64,000 bases of DNA. Source: DATJLY01 sp035604615. Lineage in GTDB: Bacteria > Pseudomonadota > Alphaproteobacteria > ATCC43930 > CGMCC-115725. The first letter of the stretch is position 1, and every line of letters begins with the position of its first letter. The position numbers and the translations under genes are program-made. The stretch lies in contig DATNID010000016.1 of NCBI GenBank assembly GCA_035604615.1, positions 1 to 64,000 of the forward strand. Direction: 5' to 3'. Below, piece by piece: positions 1 through 8,220 of this stretch. Under the pieces are notes generated by a model. That model was not told the origin of the DNA. It saw nothing but the letters and a program-made list of their open reading frames with translations, and made no database searches.

Positions 1-294
1 GCCCCCCGTCACCCGGTTCAGCAGGATCGAGGCCGCGCCCGGCTGCACCACCGACACCGACGAGCCCGACGGGATCGAGAAGCTCGGCCACGCGATGATC
101 GCCTTGTTGCTCAGCTCGGTGATGATCGTGCTGGTCGCCGAAGGCTGCGAAATCGTCGCCCGGCCCGCAACCACAGAACCGCCAACGGGATTGGCGTGGG
201 CGGGTGCGATGGTTGAGAGACACGTCGCCGCAAGCAGCGCCGCGACCGCCGGCCCTCGTTTCCGGATCGTCCTCACTTGCTGCTGGCCGCCCAT
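1..294 (-). CDS. Two-partner secretion exoprotein (TpsA/FHA-like), N-terminal fragment
   Basis: The first 98 codons of a gene that runs off the left edge. Residues 1-34 form a signal peptide (basic QVRTIRKRG segment, hydrophobic AVAALLAATCLS core, AHA cleavage site). The mature part begins NPVGGSVVAG and continues with the hallmarks of the filamentous haemagglutinin TPS domain: a NKAIIAW-SFSI segment and the QPGAASILLNRVTG motif. Such domains target very large beta-helical adhesins or contact toxins to a TpsB outer-membrane transporter. The start is the only ATG that gives a complete signal peptide; the Shine-Dalgarno sequence is weak. The function of the exported body lies outside the window. 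No TpsB partner is visible on this side. Confidence 0.8.
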   Translation of the reverse strand, partial: MGGQQQVRTIRKRGPAVAALLAATCLSTIAPAHANPVGGSVVAGRATISQPSATSTIITELSNKAIIAWPSFSIPSGSSVSVVQPGAASILLNRVTGG

Positions 295-425
295 GTGCAC
301 CACTTGAAATCTGTGTGCGTTCCGCCCGAATTTCTTAACGCGATTCGGAGCTTGGACCCAGGCGCAACATTACCGCAACCGGGCGCAATCGCAACCGCAG
401 CGGCATCGTCCTAAATGATGGTTCG

Positions 426-1211
426 TTAACGTTGGCCGCGCAGGCGGAAGACCCGGGCCACCAGCGTGTTGGCCAGGACCGCGATGACGAACATCACGAT
501 TAGTATCGCGTACATCTGCGGCGTGCGGAACTGGGCGTAGTACTGCATGATCATGAAGCCGAGGCCGCGGTTCGACATTTTGAGCTCGGCCAGGAGGCAG
601 CCCACCAGGGCTACGCCGAGCCCGATGCGCAGTCCGGTCGCGATCGGCGGCACCAGCGCCGGCAAATAGATCATGCGGATCATCTGCGCGGTCGTCAGAT
701 TGAAGCTGCGCCCGACCCGGAGCAGCACCGGGTCGACCAGCCGCACCCCCGCCGCGACCGACAGCGCCATGGGAAAGAAGCACGACAGCGCGCCCATCGC
801 GATCTTCGAGCCCGGCCCCACGCCGAACAGCACCAGCAGCACCGGCAGGAACACGATCTTCGGCGTCGGCGCCATGTATTGCAGGTAGCGCTCGTAGGAC
901 GCGGCGGCAAACTGATAGGCGCCCAAGACAAATCCGACCGCGAGGCCGGCGACGCAGCCGATCGCCAGCGACACCAGCACTTCCATGAGCGTGAATTCGA
1001 GGTTCCAGTAGAAGCCCGCGCTCACGATCTCGTGCGCCAATGCCGCGACGATCTTGAACGAAGACGGCACCACGCCCGCGTAGAGGAGCCCCGACGCCGC
1101 CGCAAGCTCCCACGCCGCCCACAATCCCAGGATGGTGACGATGCGAATGCGCCCGACCGGCACCGCCGAGCGGCGCGGCGCGGCGGTGCCGATCACATCG
1201 GTCTCAGCCAT
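426..1211 (-). CDS. ABC transporter permease, NitT/TauT type (second of two)
   Basis: A 261-residue inner-membrane permease of the BPD transport (MetI-like) family, with about six hydrophobic segments. The cytoplasmic EAA-type loop is visible as GRSFNLTTAQMIRMIYLPAL followed by VPPIATGLRIG, the surface that docks on the ATPase. The start overlaps the preceding permease by 19 bases, which indicates translational coupling. A longer reading frame upstream is open only by chance and overlaps the other permease in a different frame. It is the last gene of the operon starting at 6654. Together with the 1193-2023 product it probably forms a heterodimeric channel. The substrate is unknown. Confidence 0.88.
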   Translation of the reverse strand: MAETDVIGTAAPRRSAVPVGRIRIVTILGLWAAWELAAASGLLYAGVVPSSFKIVAALAHEIVSAGFYWNLEFTLMEVLVSLAIGCVAGLAVGFVLGAYQFAAASYERYLQYMAPTPKIVFLPVLLVLFGVGPGSKIAMGALSCFFPMALSVAAGVRLVDPVLLRVGRSFNLTTAQMIRMIYLPALVPPIATGLRIGLGVALVGCLLAELKMSNRGLGFMIMQYYAQFRTPQMYAILIVMFVIAVLANTLVARVFRLRGQR

Positions 1212-2023
1212 TTCTCGACCTTCTCGGTGACCCAGAAGAAGCCGACGCTGGTCAGCATCACGAACAGGATCGCGCCGAACATCATCGGCGTCTCCCAGCG
1301 GTCGGCGAGATCGTCGATCAATTCGCCCAGGCCGCCGAAATTGATCAGGAACTCGATCCCGACCACGCTGATGAGGCAATAGATCACGCCCAGCCGCACG
1401 CCGGTCGCGATGGTCGGCACTGCGGCGGGAAACATGATCTTCCAGAAGAGCTGCGAGCGCGAAAGACCGAAGCTGCGGCCCACGTCGATCAGCACCGGGC
1501 GCGTGCCGTCGAGCCCCTCCTTGGTCTTGAGAATGATCGAGGTGATGCCGGTGCATACGCTCATCGCCACGATGGTCGCGGCATTGCGCCCGAAGATCAC
1601 CAGGAACAGCGGGTAGAGCAGCACGATGGGCGCCGCGGCGATGCTTGCGACCCAGTTGAAATAGGCCCGCCCCGCCCAGCGCGAGCGATGCAGCCATAGT
1701 CCGACCGGCACCCCGGCGGCGATCGCGAGCAGCGCCGCGGCGGCGGTCTCGCCGAAGGTCTGGAGGAAGCGCACCGCCAGCCCTTCTTCCTCGAACAGCG
1801 CAGCGAACCCGTCGGCGATGGCGCTCGGCGCCGGCGCGATGAGCTTGCTCCACCAGCCGATCGCGACGAAACCCTCCCACAGCACCAGCAGGACCGCGAT
1901 GGTCGCGAGCCCGGTCAGCAGCGGCGCGAGACGCCGGTGCGTGCCGGCCCATTGCGCGACCGCACGCCGCCCGGCGCCCGTTCGCGCGCGGCCAGAAGCG
2001 GCTTGCTGCGCCTGCTCCGCCAT
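1193..2023 (-). CDS. ABC transporter permease, NitT/TauT type (first of two)
   Basis: A 276-residue polytopic inner-membrane protein of the binding-protein-dependent permease family. The N-terminus is basic and cytoplasmic, followed by about six membrane segments. The EAA loop reads DVGRSFGLSRSQLFWKIMFP and is followed by AAVPTIATGVRLG, very like the loop of the neighbouring permease. It lies two bases after the binding-protein gene ending at 2026 and overlaps the next permease. Having two different permeases in a NitT/TauT-type operon is less common than a single homodimerising one, so a heterodimeric channel is the simplest reading. Transport direction is inferred to be inward because two binding proteins are present. 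Confidence 0.88.
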   Translation of the reverse strand: MAEQAQQAASGRARTGAGRRAVAQWAGTHRRLAPLLTGLATIAVLLVLWEGFVAIGWWSKLIAPAPSAIADGFAALFEEEGLAVRFLQTFGETAAAALLAIAAGVPVGLWLHRSRWAGRAYFNWVASIAAAPIVLLYPLFLVIFGRNAATIVAMSVCTGITSIILKTKEGLDGTRPVLIDVGRSFGLSRSQLFWKIMFPAAVPTIATGVRLGVIYCLISVVGIEFLINFGGLGELIDDLADRWETPMMFGAILFVMLTSVGFFWVTEKVEKWLRPM

Positions 2024-2025
2024 GC

Positions 2026-2988
2026 TTACGAGCCCTGCCTCAGCACGAAGTCATAGACGCCCTTGATGTCGTCGTGGGTCATCGGCTTGGGAATGCGTTT
2101 GGCCGCCAGCGCCTCTTCCAGCACGCGGTCCTCGCCCTTGATCTCGTCGAGCTGGTCCTGCGCCTTGGACTGGAACTCCTTGACCGCGTACCGCACCTGC
2201 TCGATCGGCTGGTCGGACAGCTTGGCATAGGCCTGGAGCGCCGGCTCGCCCGCATAGGCCCAATCGACGGACTTCTTGTAGGCCTTGAGGAACCCCGTCA
2301 CGGCGCTGCGGTGCGCAGCGAGGAAATTGGCGTTGGCCGCGTTGACCCGCACCGTCTCGTTCTGCACCTCGGGCGAATCGTTGCCGCGCGCGATGATGCG
2401 GATTTCGCCCGCTTGCAGCTCCTTCAAGCCGGTCGGCGGCGTGCTCCACGAGGCGTCGATCTGGCCGGTCATCACTTGCGGCAGACCGTTGGGCGCGGCG
2501 CCGACCGGTATCAGTTTGGCGTCGCCGACGCCGGCCTCCTTCAGCAAGGTCAGCAGGATGAGGTTGCTCGACGAGCCGGGATTGGAGAACGACACGGTCT
2601 TGCCGTGCAGGTCCTTCATGCTCTTGATCGGGCCGGCGGCCTTGACGTACCAAAAGATGTCAGGCGAGCCCGTCGCCTCGGGCGAGATGATCCGCACCGG
2701 CGCGCCCTTCACATAGGCCGCGAGCATGCCGAGAAATCCGGTCGCGACGGCAATATCGACGCTGCCCGAGATCACCGCCTGCTCGTTGGACGCGCCGCCC
2801 TCCGTGTAGGTCACCTCGACGTCGAGGCCCTGCTCCTTGAAGAAGCCCTGGCCCACACCGAGCTCGGTGAACGAGGTGTCCCACGCGCCGCGCTGTGGCA
2901 CCGCGACTTTGACGGTCTCGGCGGCGGCGGCCAATCCAGGCACCGCGGCGACGGCGGCGGCGAGCGCGATGGCGACGGTCTTGCGCAT
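2026..2988 (-). CDS. ABC transporter periplasmic binding protein, SsuA/TauA/THI5-like (paralogue 1)
   Basis: A 320-residue periplasmic solute-binding protein. The chosen ATG at 2988 has a GGGGAG ribosome site and yields a typical signal peptide (MRKTVAIAL, LAAAAE cleavage region). An in-frame start ten codons upstream is possible but has no such site. The mature protein has the NMT1/THI5-like fold seen in sulfonate, nitrate and aromatic-acid transporters, with motifs QGFFKEQGLDV, ISGSVDIAVATG and SNPGSSSNL. It is closely similar to the next upstream gene product (3000-3956), with long shared blocks such as TYTEGGA, EQAVISGSVD and NPGSSSNL, so the pair arose by tandem duplication. The ligand cannot be deduced from sequence alone. 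Confidence 0.88.
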   Translation of the reverse strand: MRKTVAIALAAAVAAVPGLAAAAETVKVAVPQRGAWDTSFTELGVGQGFFKEQGLDVEVTYTEGGASNEQAVISGSVDIAVATGFLGMLAAYVKGAPVRIISPEATGSPDIFWYVKAAGPIKSMKDLHGKTVSFSNPGSSSNLILLTLLKEAGVGDAKLIPVGAAPNGLPQVMTGQIDASWSTPPTGLKELQAGEIRIIARGNDSPEVQNETVRVNAANANFLAAHRSAVTGFLKAYKKSVDWAYAGEPALQAYAKLSDQPIEQVRYAVKEFQSKAQDQLDEIKGEDRVLEEALAAKRIPKPMTHDDIKGVYDFVLRQGS

Positions 2989-2999
2989 GATCTTCTCCC

Positions 3000-3956
3000 C
3001 TATTGTCCTGGACGCCACACGATGTCGATGAGACCCTTGACGTCGTCGGCGGTCATCTTCTTCGGAATCCGCTTGAACTCGAGCGCGTCGTCGAGGGTGC
3101 GGTCGAGCCCCTTCACCTCGTAAGGATACTCCGCCCGCTTGTCGTAATAGGTCATGGCCTCGGCGGCGAGTTCCTTGGTCGAATTCATGCCCTCGGCGAA
3201 ATACGCCACGACCTTGGGATCGCCGGAGAAGGCCCAGTTCAGCGACTTGTCATAGGCCTTCATGAAGCGCACCACCGTGTCGCGGTGGGCCTGCAGGAAA
3301 TTCAGGTTGGCGACGTTGACGCGCACCGTCTGGTTGCGGATCTCCGGCACGTCGTTGCCGCGCGCCACCACCACGATGACGCCGGATTTCTGCTCGGCGA
3401 GGCCCAAGGGCGGCACCGCGTGGCCGATATCGATCTGGCCCGACATGACCTGGGTGAAGACGCCCTGGATGCTGCCGCCGGCGACCGGCTTGGCGTCGGT
3501 GACGCCGGCCTGCTTCAGGAGCGCCAGGGTCACCAGGTTGCTCGACGAGCCGGGATTGCTGTAGGCGATGGTCTTGCCGTGGGCGTCCTTGAGGCTCTTG
3601 ATGCCGCTCTTGGCGAGGGCGAAGAAATACATGTCGGGCACGCCCGTCACCTCGGCCGAGACGATGCGCACCGGCAGGCCCTTCACATAGGCCGAGATGA
3701 TGCCGAGCGTGCCGGTCGCGACCGCCATGTCGACGCTGCCCGAGATCACCGCCTGCTCGGTGGTGGCGCCGCCCTCGGTGTAGGTGATGTCGAGATCGAC
3801 GCCCTCCTCCTTGAAGAAGCCCTGCTTCGCGCCCCATTCGCAGATCGAGGTGTCCCACGCGCCCTTCTGCGGCACCGCGAGCCGCACCGTGTCCGCGCGC
3901 ACGCATGAAGCGGACGCGACGGCGAGGAGAAAAAGGGCCGTAGCACGTAGAATCAT
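3000..3956 (-). CDS. ABC transporter periplasmic binding protein, SsuA/TauA/THI5-like (paralogue 2)
   Basis: A 318-residue exported binding protein with a signal peptide (ILRATALFLLAVASASCVRA). A GAGGAG ribosome site lies 7 bases before the ATG, inside the end of the ATPase gene. It shares the framework of the 2026-2988 protein (AVPQKGAWDTS, GFFKEEGVDLDITYTEGGA, RGNDVPEIRNQTVRVN), roughly half the residues by eye. It differs in the middle section that usually lines the ligand cleft (PLGLAEQKSG against PTGLKELQAG). The two may bind related but distinct ligands and deliver them to the same permease pair. It sits four bases downstream of the ATPase gene in the same operon. Confidence 0.87.
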   Translation of the reverse strand: MILRATALFLLAVASASCVRADTVRLAVPQKGAWDTSICEWGAKQGFFKEEGVDLDITYTEGGATTEQAVISGSVDMAVATGTLGIISAYVKGLPVRIVSAEVTGVPDMYFFALAKSGIKSLKDAHGKTIAYSNPGSSSNLVTLALLKQAGVTDAKPVAGGSIQGVFTQVMSGQIDIGHAVPPLGLAEQKSGVIVVVARGNDVPEIRNQTVRVNVANLNFLQAHRDTVVRFMKAYDKSLNWAFSGDPKVVAYFAEGMNSTKELAAEAMTYYDKRAEYPYEVKGLDRTLDDALEFKRIPKKMTADDVKGLIDIVWRPGQ

Positions 3957-3960
3957 TCCA

Positions 3961-4836
3961 TCACTCCTCTGCTCGCGAATGATGTCCCGAACGGGCGGCG
4001 ACCGCCGCCTCGCTGTCGATTAGGCCCTTGGAGGCTTCCTCGCGCAGGTCGGCCCACACCATCGCGACATAGCGCCCGAACTGTTCGCTGCCGAGGATCT
4101 CCGAGGTCCGGGGCCGCGGCAGGTCGATGGGCACGATCCGTTTCACCCGCCCCGGCCGGTAGGTCATCACCAGCACGCGGTCGGACAGCTGCACCGCCTC
4201 GGCGATGCTGTGGGTGATGAGGAGCGTCGTTTGCCGCAGCTGCGCCTGGATTTGCAGCAGCTTGTCGCCGAGCAGCAGCCGCGTCTGCTCGTCGAGCGAG
4301 GCGAACGGCTCGTCCATCAGCAGGATCTTGGGCGAGAAGGCGAGGGTGCGGGCGAGCGCGGTGCGCTGGCGCATGCCGCCCGACAGCTCGGCCGGATAGC
4401 GGTTCTCGAACCCTTCGAGTCCCACGAGCTGCACCAGAGCGCGGGCGCGCTTCAGGCGCTCTGCCTTGGCCATGCCCGCCGCCTCGAGCGGAAAGGCCAC
4501 GTTCTCGAGCGTGGTGCGCCACGGGAAGGTCGATTCCTCCTGAAACACCATGCCGATGCCGCGATGCGAGCCGGTCACAGTCTCGCCGTTGACCCGCACC
4601 GCGCCATCATACTCGTCGACGAGGCCGCCGATGATGTTGAAGAGCGTGGACTTGCCACAGCCCGACGGGCCGATCAAGGCGACGAACTCGCCCTGGCGCA
4701 CCTCGAGCGACACGGTGTCGAGCGCGTGGACCATGCCTTCCTGGGTCGCAAAGCGCTTGGACAGGCGCTCGACCTCGAGCAACGGCCGTGATTGCGCCGT
4801 GGCCGGGACCGCGGCGCCACGCTCCGTCACGCTCAT
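3961..4836 (-). CDS. ABC transporter ATP-binding protein, NitT/TauT family
   Basis: A 291-residue nucleotide-binding subunit. Walker A GPSGCGKST is at residues 56-64, the Q-loop is in MVFQEE near 99, the signature LSGGMRQR is at 151-158, Walker B ILLMDEP is at 171-177, and the H-loop is in LLITHSIAEA. The SSGCGKS-type Walker A and the short C-terminal extension are typical of SsuB/TauB/NrtD-like proteins. It energises the two permeases encoded downstream. The gene starts 12 bases after the thiamine-diphosphate enzyme gene ends, so the transporter and enzyme are probably cotranscribed. ATPase function is certain; the substrate is not. Confidence 0.93.
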   Translation of the reverse strand: MSVTERGAAVPATAQSRPLLEVERLSKRFATQEGMVHALDTVSLEVRQGEFVALIGPSGCGKSTLFNIIGGLVDEYDGAVRVNGETVTGSHRGIGMVFQEESTFPWRTTLENVAFPLEAAGMAKAERLKRARALVQLVGLEGFENRYPAELSGGMRQRTALARTLAFSPKILLMDEPFASLDEQTRLLLGDKLLQIQAQLRQTTLLITHSIAEAVQLSDRVLVMTYRPGRVKRIVPIDLPRPRTSEILGSEQFGRYVAMVWADLREEASKGLIDSEAAVAARSGHHSRAEE

Positions 4837-4848
4837 GGCCTCGGCGGC

Positions 4849-6654
4849 CTAGGGCGCCCGCGTGATCGCGGCCGATGAGGCCTGGTCGTAGCCGGGCTCG
4901 ACCCGCACGTCGACCACCACGACCTCGCCCGCGGCGGCGGCGGCGACCGCCTTGTCCAGCGTCGCGCCCAGATCGCCGAGCCGCGTGATCGGGCCGAACG
5001 CGGTCGCGCCCTGCGCCTTGGCGATCATGGCAAGGTCGATCTCCGGCCCCTTCATCTGCTGGCCGATCCACTTGTTCTCGACCGGCCGGCCGCGCTCCTT
5101 CGCCATGCGCTCCTGGTGCAGCTCGTCGTTGTAGAACGAACGGTTGTTGGCGATCACCACGAGCAGCGGGATGCGGTAATGGACCGCGGTCCAGATGGCG
5201 TTGCTGCCCATCAGGAAATCGCCGTCGCCGAGGATCGCGACCGGCAGCCGGCCGCTGCCGCGCAAGGCGAGCGACGCGCCCACCGTGGTGCCCGGGCCCG
5301 AGCCCACGCCGCCGCCGCCGTCGCTGCCGAGATGGTCGAGCGGATGCTTCATCGGCCACAGATGCCCGGCCCAGGACAGCGGATGGCGAATGAGGCTGAT
5401 GATGCGCCCGGCCACCGCGCGCTGCATCGCCGCCGCCAGCATCGGCACCGCGATCGAGCCCGCGGCGTCGCCCATCGCCACCGTCGGCACCGTGAACGCC
5501 TTGCGGCCGGGCCAGGTCGCGCCCTTGCGCCCGCCCGCCTTGATCACAGCGGCGAGGATCGCGCCCACGGTCGGATCGCTGTCGGCCATGATCTGCACGT
5601 CGACCGGCGGCAGGCCCTGGTAGTCCATGCTCCAGCCCTGATGGAGATGCTGGTCGAGCGAGACGTTGATGATGGTGGCCGGGACCGCGTCGCTCTTGAA
5701 CACGCTCTTGAAGGTGCCGGCGGGATCGACCCAGTCGAGCATCAGGATGGCGTCGGCCTGGCGGATCAACTCGGCGCCGACGCCGCCGCTGTAGGTTCCC
5801 GGAGGCGCGCCGAGGAGCGCATGGTCGGTCGGGAAGGCGGCGGCGAGTTTCAGATCGGTGAGCACCACCGCGCCCAAGGCCTCGGCGAGCTTAACCCGCT
5901 GCGCCCAATCGGCTTCGCTGCGGCTGACCCGGCCCATCAGGATCAGCGGACGCTCGGCCGTCATCAGGCGCTTGGCGGCGGCTTCGGCCAGCTCGGCCGA
6001 GGGTCCGACCGGCGCCGGCGGCAGATAGCGCTTCACGTCGGGGATGGGCGGCAGCGCCGCGAGCTTGGTCTCCTGGAGCCCGACATCGAGCACGACATAG
6101 GTGGGGCCGCGCGGCGTCGTCGCCGCGATCTTGCGCGCGCGCAGGATCGACTCATAGGCCGCCGGGATCGAGGCCGGCTGGTCGTCCCATTTGGTGTAGT
6201 TCCGGAGCAGCGCGCCGTTGTCGCGCGTGGTGTGGATCCAGTCGATCCATGGCCGCCGCTGCGCCGCGTCGGCGGGGCCGTTGGCGCCCAGCAGGATCAG
6301 CGGGGTGCGGTCGCACCACGCGTTGTAGACCGCCATGGTGCCGTGCATCAGCCCGACATTGGCATGGACGATCGCCAGCATCGGTTTCTCGGTGACCTTG
6401 GCCCAGCCATGCGCCACCGCCACCGCCGCCTCCTCGTGCAGGCACAGCAGCATCTGCGGGCGCTCGTTGCCGAGCTTGTTGACGAGGCTGTCGTGGAGGC
6501 CGCGATAGGACGAGCCCGGATTGAGCGCCACAAACGGAATGTCGAGGGCGCGGATGATCTCGGCCATCGCGTCCGAGCCCCATACGCCGGTGCCCTCCGA
6601 CGGCAGCGGCCGCTCGGTGCCCTGAGGCTCGTTGGCAAGATCGATCTTCTTCAT
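4849..6654 (-). CDS. Thiamine-diphosphate-dependent enzyme (acetolactate synthase/benzoylformate decarboxylase-like)
   Basis: A 601-residue three-domain TPP enzyme. The N-terminal pyrimidine-binding domain carries the activating glutamate in LHEEAAVAVAHGWA (E74). A central Rossmann-like domain follows (about 190-330). The C-terminal PP domain has GDGDFLMG at about 476 and ends the TPP motif with IANN at about 504. The ATG at 6654 is preceded by AGGAGGG; a 40-codon upstream extension is open but lacks family similarity. These enzymes decarboxylate or carboligate 2-oxo acids. Position at the head of an uptake operon suggests it acts on the imported compound or its product. It is unlikely to be the housekeeping acetolactate synthase, because no small subunit gene follows. 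Confidence 0.85.
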   Translation of the reverse strand: MKKIDLANEPQGTERPLPSEGTGVWGSDAMAEIIRALDIPFVALNPGSSYRGLHDSLVNKLGNERPQMLLCLHEEAAVAVAHGWAKVTEKPMLAIVHANVGLMHGTMAVYNAWCDRTPLILLGANGPADAAQRRPWIDWIHTTRDNGALLRNYTKWDDQPASIPAAYESILRARKIAATTPRGPTYVVLDVGLQETKLAALPPIPDVKRYLPPAPVGPSAELAEAAAKRLMTAERPLILMGRVSRSEADWAQRVKLAEALGAVVLTDLKLAAAFPTDHALLGAPPGTYSGGVGAELIRQADAILMLDWVDPAGTFKSVFKSDAVPATIINVSLDQHLHQGWSMDYQGLPPVDVQIMADSDPTVGAILAAVIKAGGRKGATWPGRKAFTVPTVAMGDAAGSIAVPMLAAAMQRAVAGRIISLIRHPLSWAGHLWPMKHPLDHLGSDGGGGVGSGPGTTVGASLALRGSGRLPVAILGDGDFLMGSNAIWTAVHYRIPLLVVIANNRSFYNDELHQERMAKERGRPVENKWIGQQMKGPEIDLAMIAKAQGATAFGPITRLGDLGATLDKAVAAAAAGEVVVVDVRVEPGYDQASSAAITRAP

Positions 6655-6745
6655 CGTGGTCCCTCCTGCTGGCCGGTTTTTCGCGGCGTCTTGAAAGGAT
6701 ATTGGCCCGTAGCAAGGCCCCGGGCAAACGGGAATTCTCGGCGGC

Positions 6746-7435
6746 TCACAAGCTCGCCAGGCGGACCGCGACATAGAGCACGGCCATGCCGATGACGGTC
6801 ATCAGGGCGGGGCCCATGCGATGCTCGGGCGTGACGCTTGCCGGCAACAGGTCGCTCGCACCGATATAGAGGAAGAATCCGCCGAAGAGGGCGAGCGCGA
6901 GGCCAAGCTCGGCGCCCTGCAGCGCAAGGAGACCGGCCGCCGCCGCGCCGAGCACGGGAGCCACGGCATCGATGACGAGCCAGCGCCGCGCCGCGCGCGC
7001 GTCGCCGCCGCCGCGGCGCACCACCGTCACGACGTTGATGCCGTCGCACACATCGTGGACCACGACCGCGATGGCGACCACCGCCCCCACCGCGGCCGAG
7101 ACCTTGAACGCGACGCCGATCGACAGCCCGTCGAGGAAGCTGTGGACCGAGAGCGTCGCCGCGCCCAGCCCGCCCCGGCGCGCGGCCTGCGACGCGGCGC
7201 TGTGCAGCAGGTGATAGAGCGCGAAACCCGCGCCCGCGACCGCGAGCACCGCATCCGCGCCTTGCGGGGCGCCGGCCAGCTCGATCGCTTCCGGCAGGAG
7301 ATCGAAGAGGGCGACGCCGATCACGGCGCCGGCGCCGAACGCCACCACCAGCGCGAGCCGCCGCTTGAGCCGCAGCGCCAGGAAGCCGCCCAGGAGCGTG
7401 AACAGGAACGCGAAGAGGCTGACGAGGATGGCCAT
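6746..7435 (-). CDS. ZIP-family metal transporter
   Basis: A 229-residue integral membrane protein of the ZIP family. The metal-site helices appear as SVHSFLDGLSIGVAF and VVVHDVCDGINVV, matching the HxxxDG-type pattern of bacterial ZIP proteins. Seven or eight hydrophobic segments are visible, including the start FAFLFTLLGGFLALRL. It lies 11 bases after the ABC-3 permease gene and is the last gene of a metal-uptake operon. ZIP proteins move zinc, iron or manganese into the cytoplasm without ATP, which is notable since this operon contains no ATPase gene. The long open frame upstream of 7435 overlaps the permease gene and is not coding. Confidence 0.85.
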   Translation of the reverse strand: MAILVSLFAFLFTLLGGFLALRLKRRLALVVAFGAGAVIGVALFDLLPEAIELAGAPQGADAVLAVAGAGFALYHLLHSAASQAARRGGLGAATLSVHSFLDGLSIGVAFKVSAAVGAVVAIAVVVHDVCDGINVVTVVRRGGGDARAARRWLVIDAVAPVLGAAAAGLLALQGAELGLALALFGGFFLYIGASDLLPASVTPEHRMGPALMTVIGMAVLYVAVRLASL

Positions 7436-7446
7436 CGAACGGGAGC

Positions 7447-8220
7447 TTACGCCGTGCGGCCCTTCATATCCCGCCGAATGGCGAGCCCGCCGCCGACGAT
7501 GACGGCGAGAAGCGCCAGCGTGCAAACGACGGCAGCGCCGGTCGGAAGGTCGAACAGCAGCGACGCCAGCAGGCCCAGCACGTAGCCGGCGAGGCCCAGG
7601 CCATAGCCGAACAGGATGGGCCGCTTCACGCCGCTCGCGCGCGCCGTCAGCGCCGGCACGATCAGCGACGCGAACACCAGGAACACGCCGACCAGCTGCA
7701 CCGAGGCCGTGACCGTGACGGCGAAGAGCGCATAGAACAGCACGCGCCTGCTGCCGAGATCGACGAGCGAAGCGACCGCCAGCACCGCCGCGTAGAGCAC
7801 CGCCGGCGCCGCCAACTGCTCCGGCACGACCCACAGGATTTGGCCGACCAGCAGGTCCTTGAGGTTCTCCGCTCCGTGCGGGTTGAAGCTCAGCAGCACG
7901 ATCTCGGCGCTCGCCGCGGCGACGAAGACGACGCCGATCACCGCCTCCTGCAGCTGGGCGAGCCTGCGTTCGGTCCAGATGAGAAAGCCGGCGCTGACGA
8001 GCGCGGCTGCGACCGCGCTCGCCTGCACCGACCAGCCGTTGGGCTCCCAGCCGAGGAAGTCGGCGGTGACGACGCCCAGCCCCGCCACCTGGGCGATCGC
8101 CAGATCGATGAACACGATGCCGCGATCGAGCACCAGCTTGCCCAACGGCACGTGTGTCGACAGGACCAGAAGGCCGGTCAGGAAGGCCGGCCAGATGATG
8201 TCGAGACTATGATCGGCCAC
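7447..8220 (-). CDS. ABC-3 family metal permease (ZnuB/MntB-like)
   Basis: About 257 residues with seven to nine hydrophobic segments, characteristic of the membrane subunit of zinc/manganese ABC importers. Typical elements are DRGIVFIDLAIAQVAGLGV near the N-terminus and a VFLVFASLIVPALTAR segment. I prefer GTG at 8220 (VADHSLDIIWPAF); a TTG four codons upstream at 8232 is also possible. Either start overlaps the end of the binding-protein gene, consistent with coupled translation. The cognate ATPase is not encoded beside it, so it must be supplied elsewhere or the permease works in an unusual arrangement. Confidence 0.85.
   Translation of the reverse strand: MADHSLDIIWPAFLTGLLVLSTHVPLGKLVLDRGIVFIDLAIAQVAGLGVVTADFLGWEPNGWSVQASAVAAALVSAGFLIWTERRLAQLQEAVIGVVFVAAASAEIVLLSFNPHGAENLKDLLVGQILWVVPEQLAAPAVLYAAVLAVASLVDLGSRRVLFYALFAVTVTASVQLVGVFLVFASLIVPALTARASGVKRPILFGYGLGLAGYVLGLLASLLFDLPTGAAVVCTLALLAVIVGGGLAIRRDMKGRTA

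Noticed and set aside
426..1952. A 508-codon frame that looks like a long fused permease
   Set aside because: Only the part from 1211 onward resembles a permease; the upstream half is an Arg/Ala-rich shadow of the other permease gene in a different frame.
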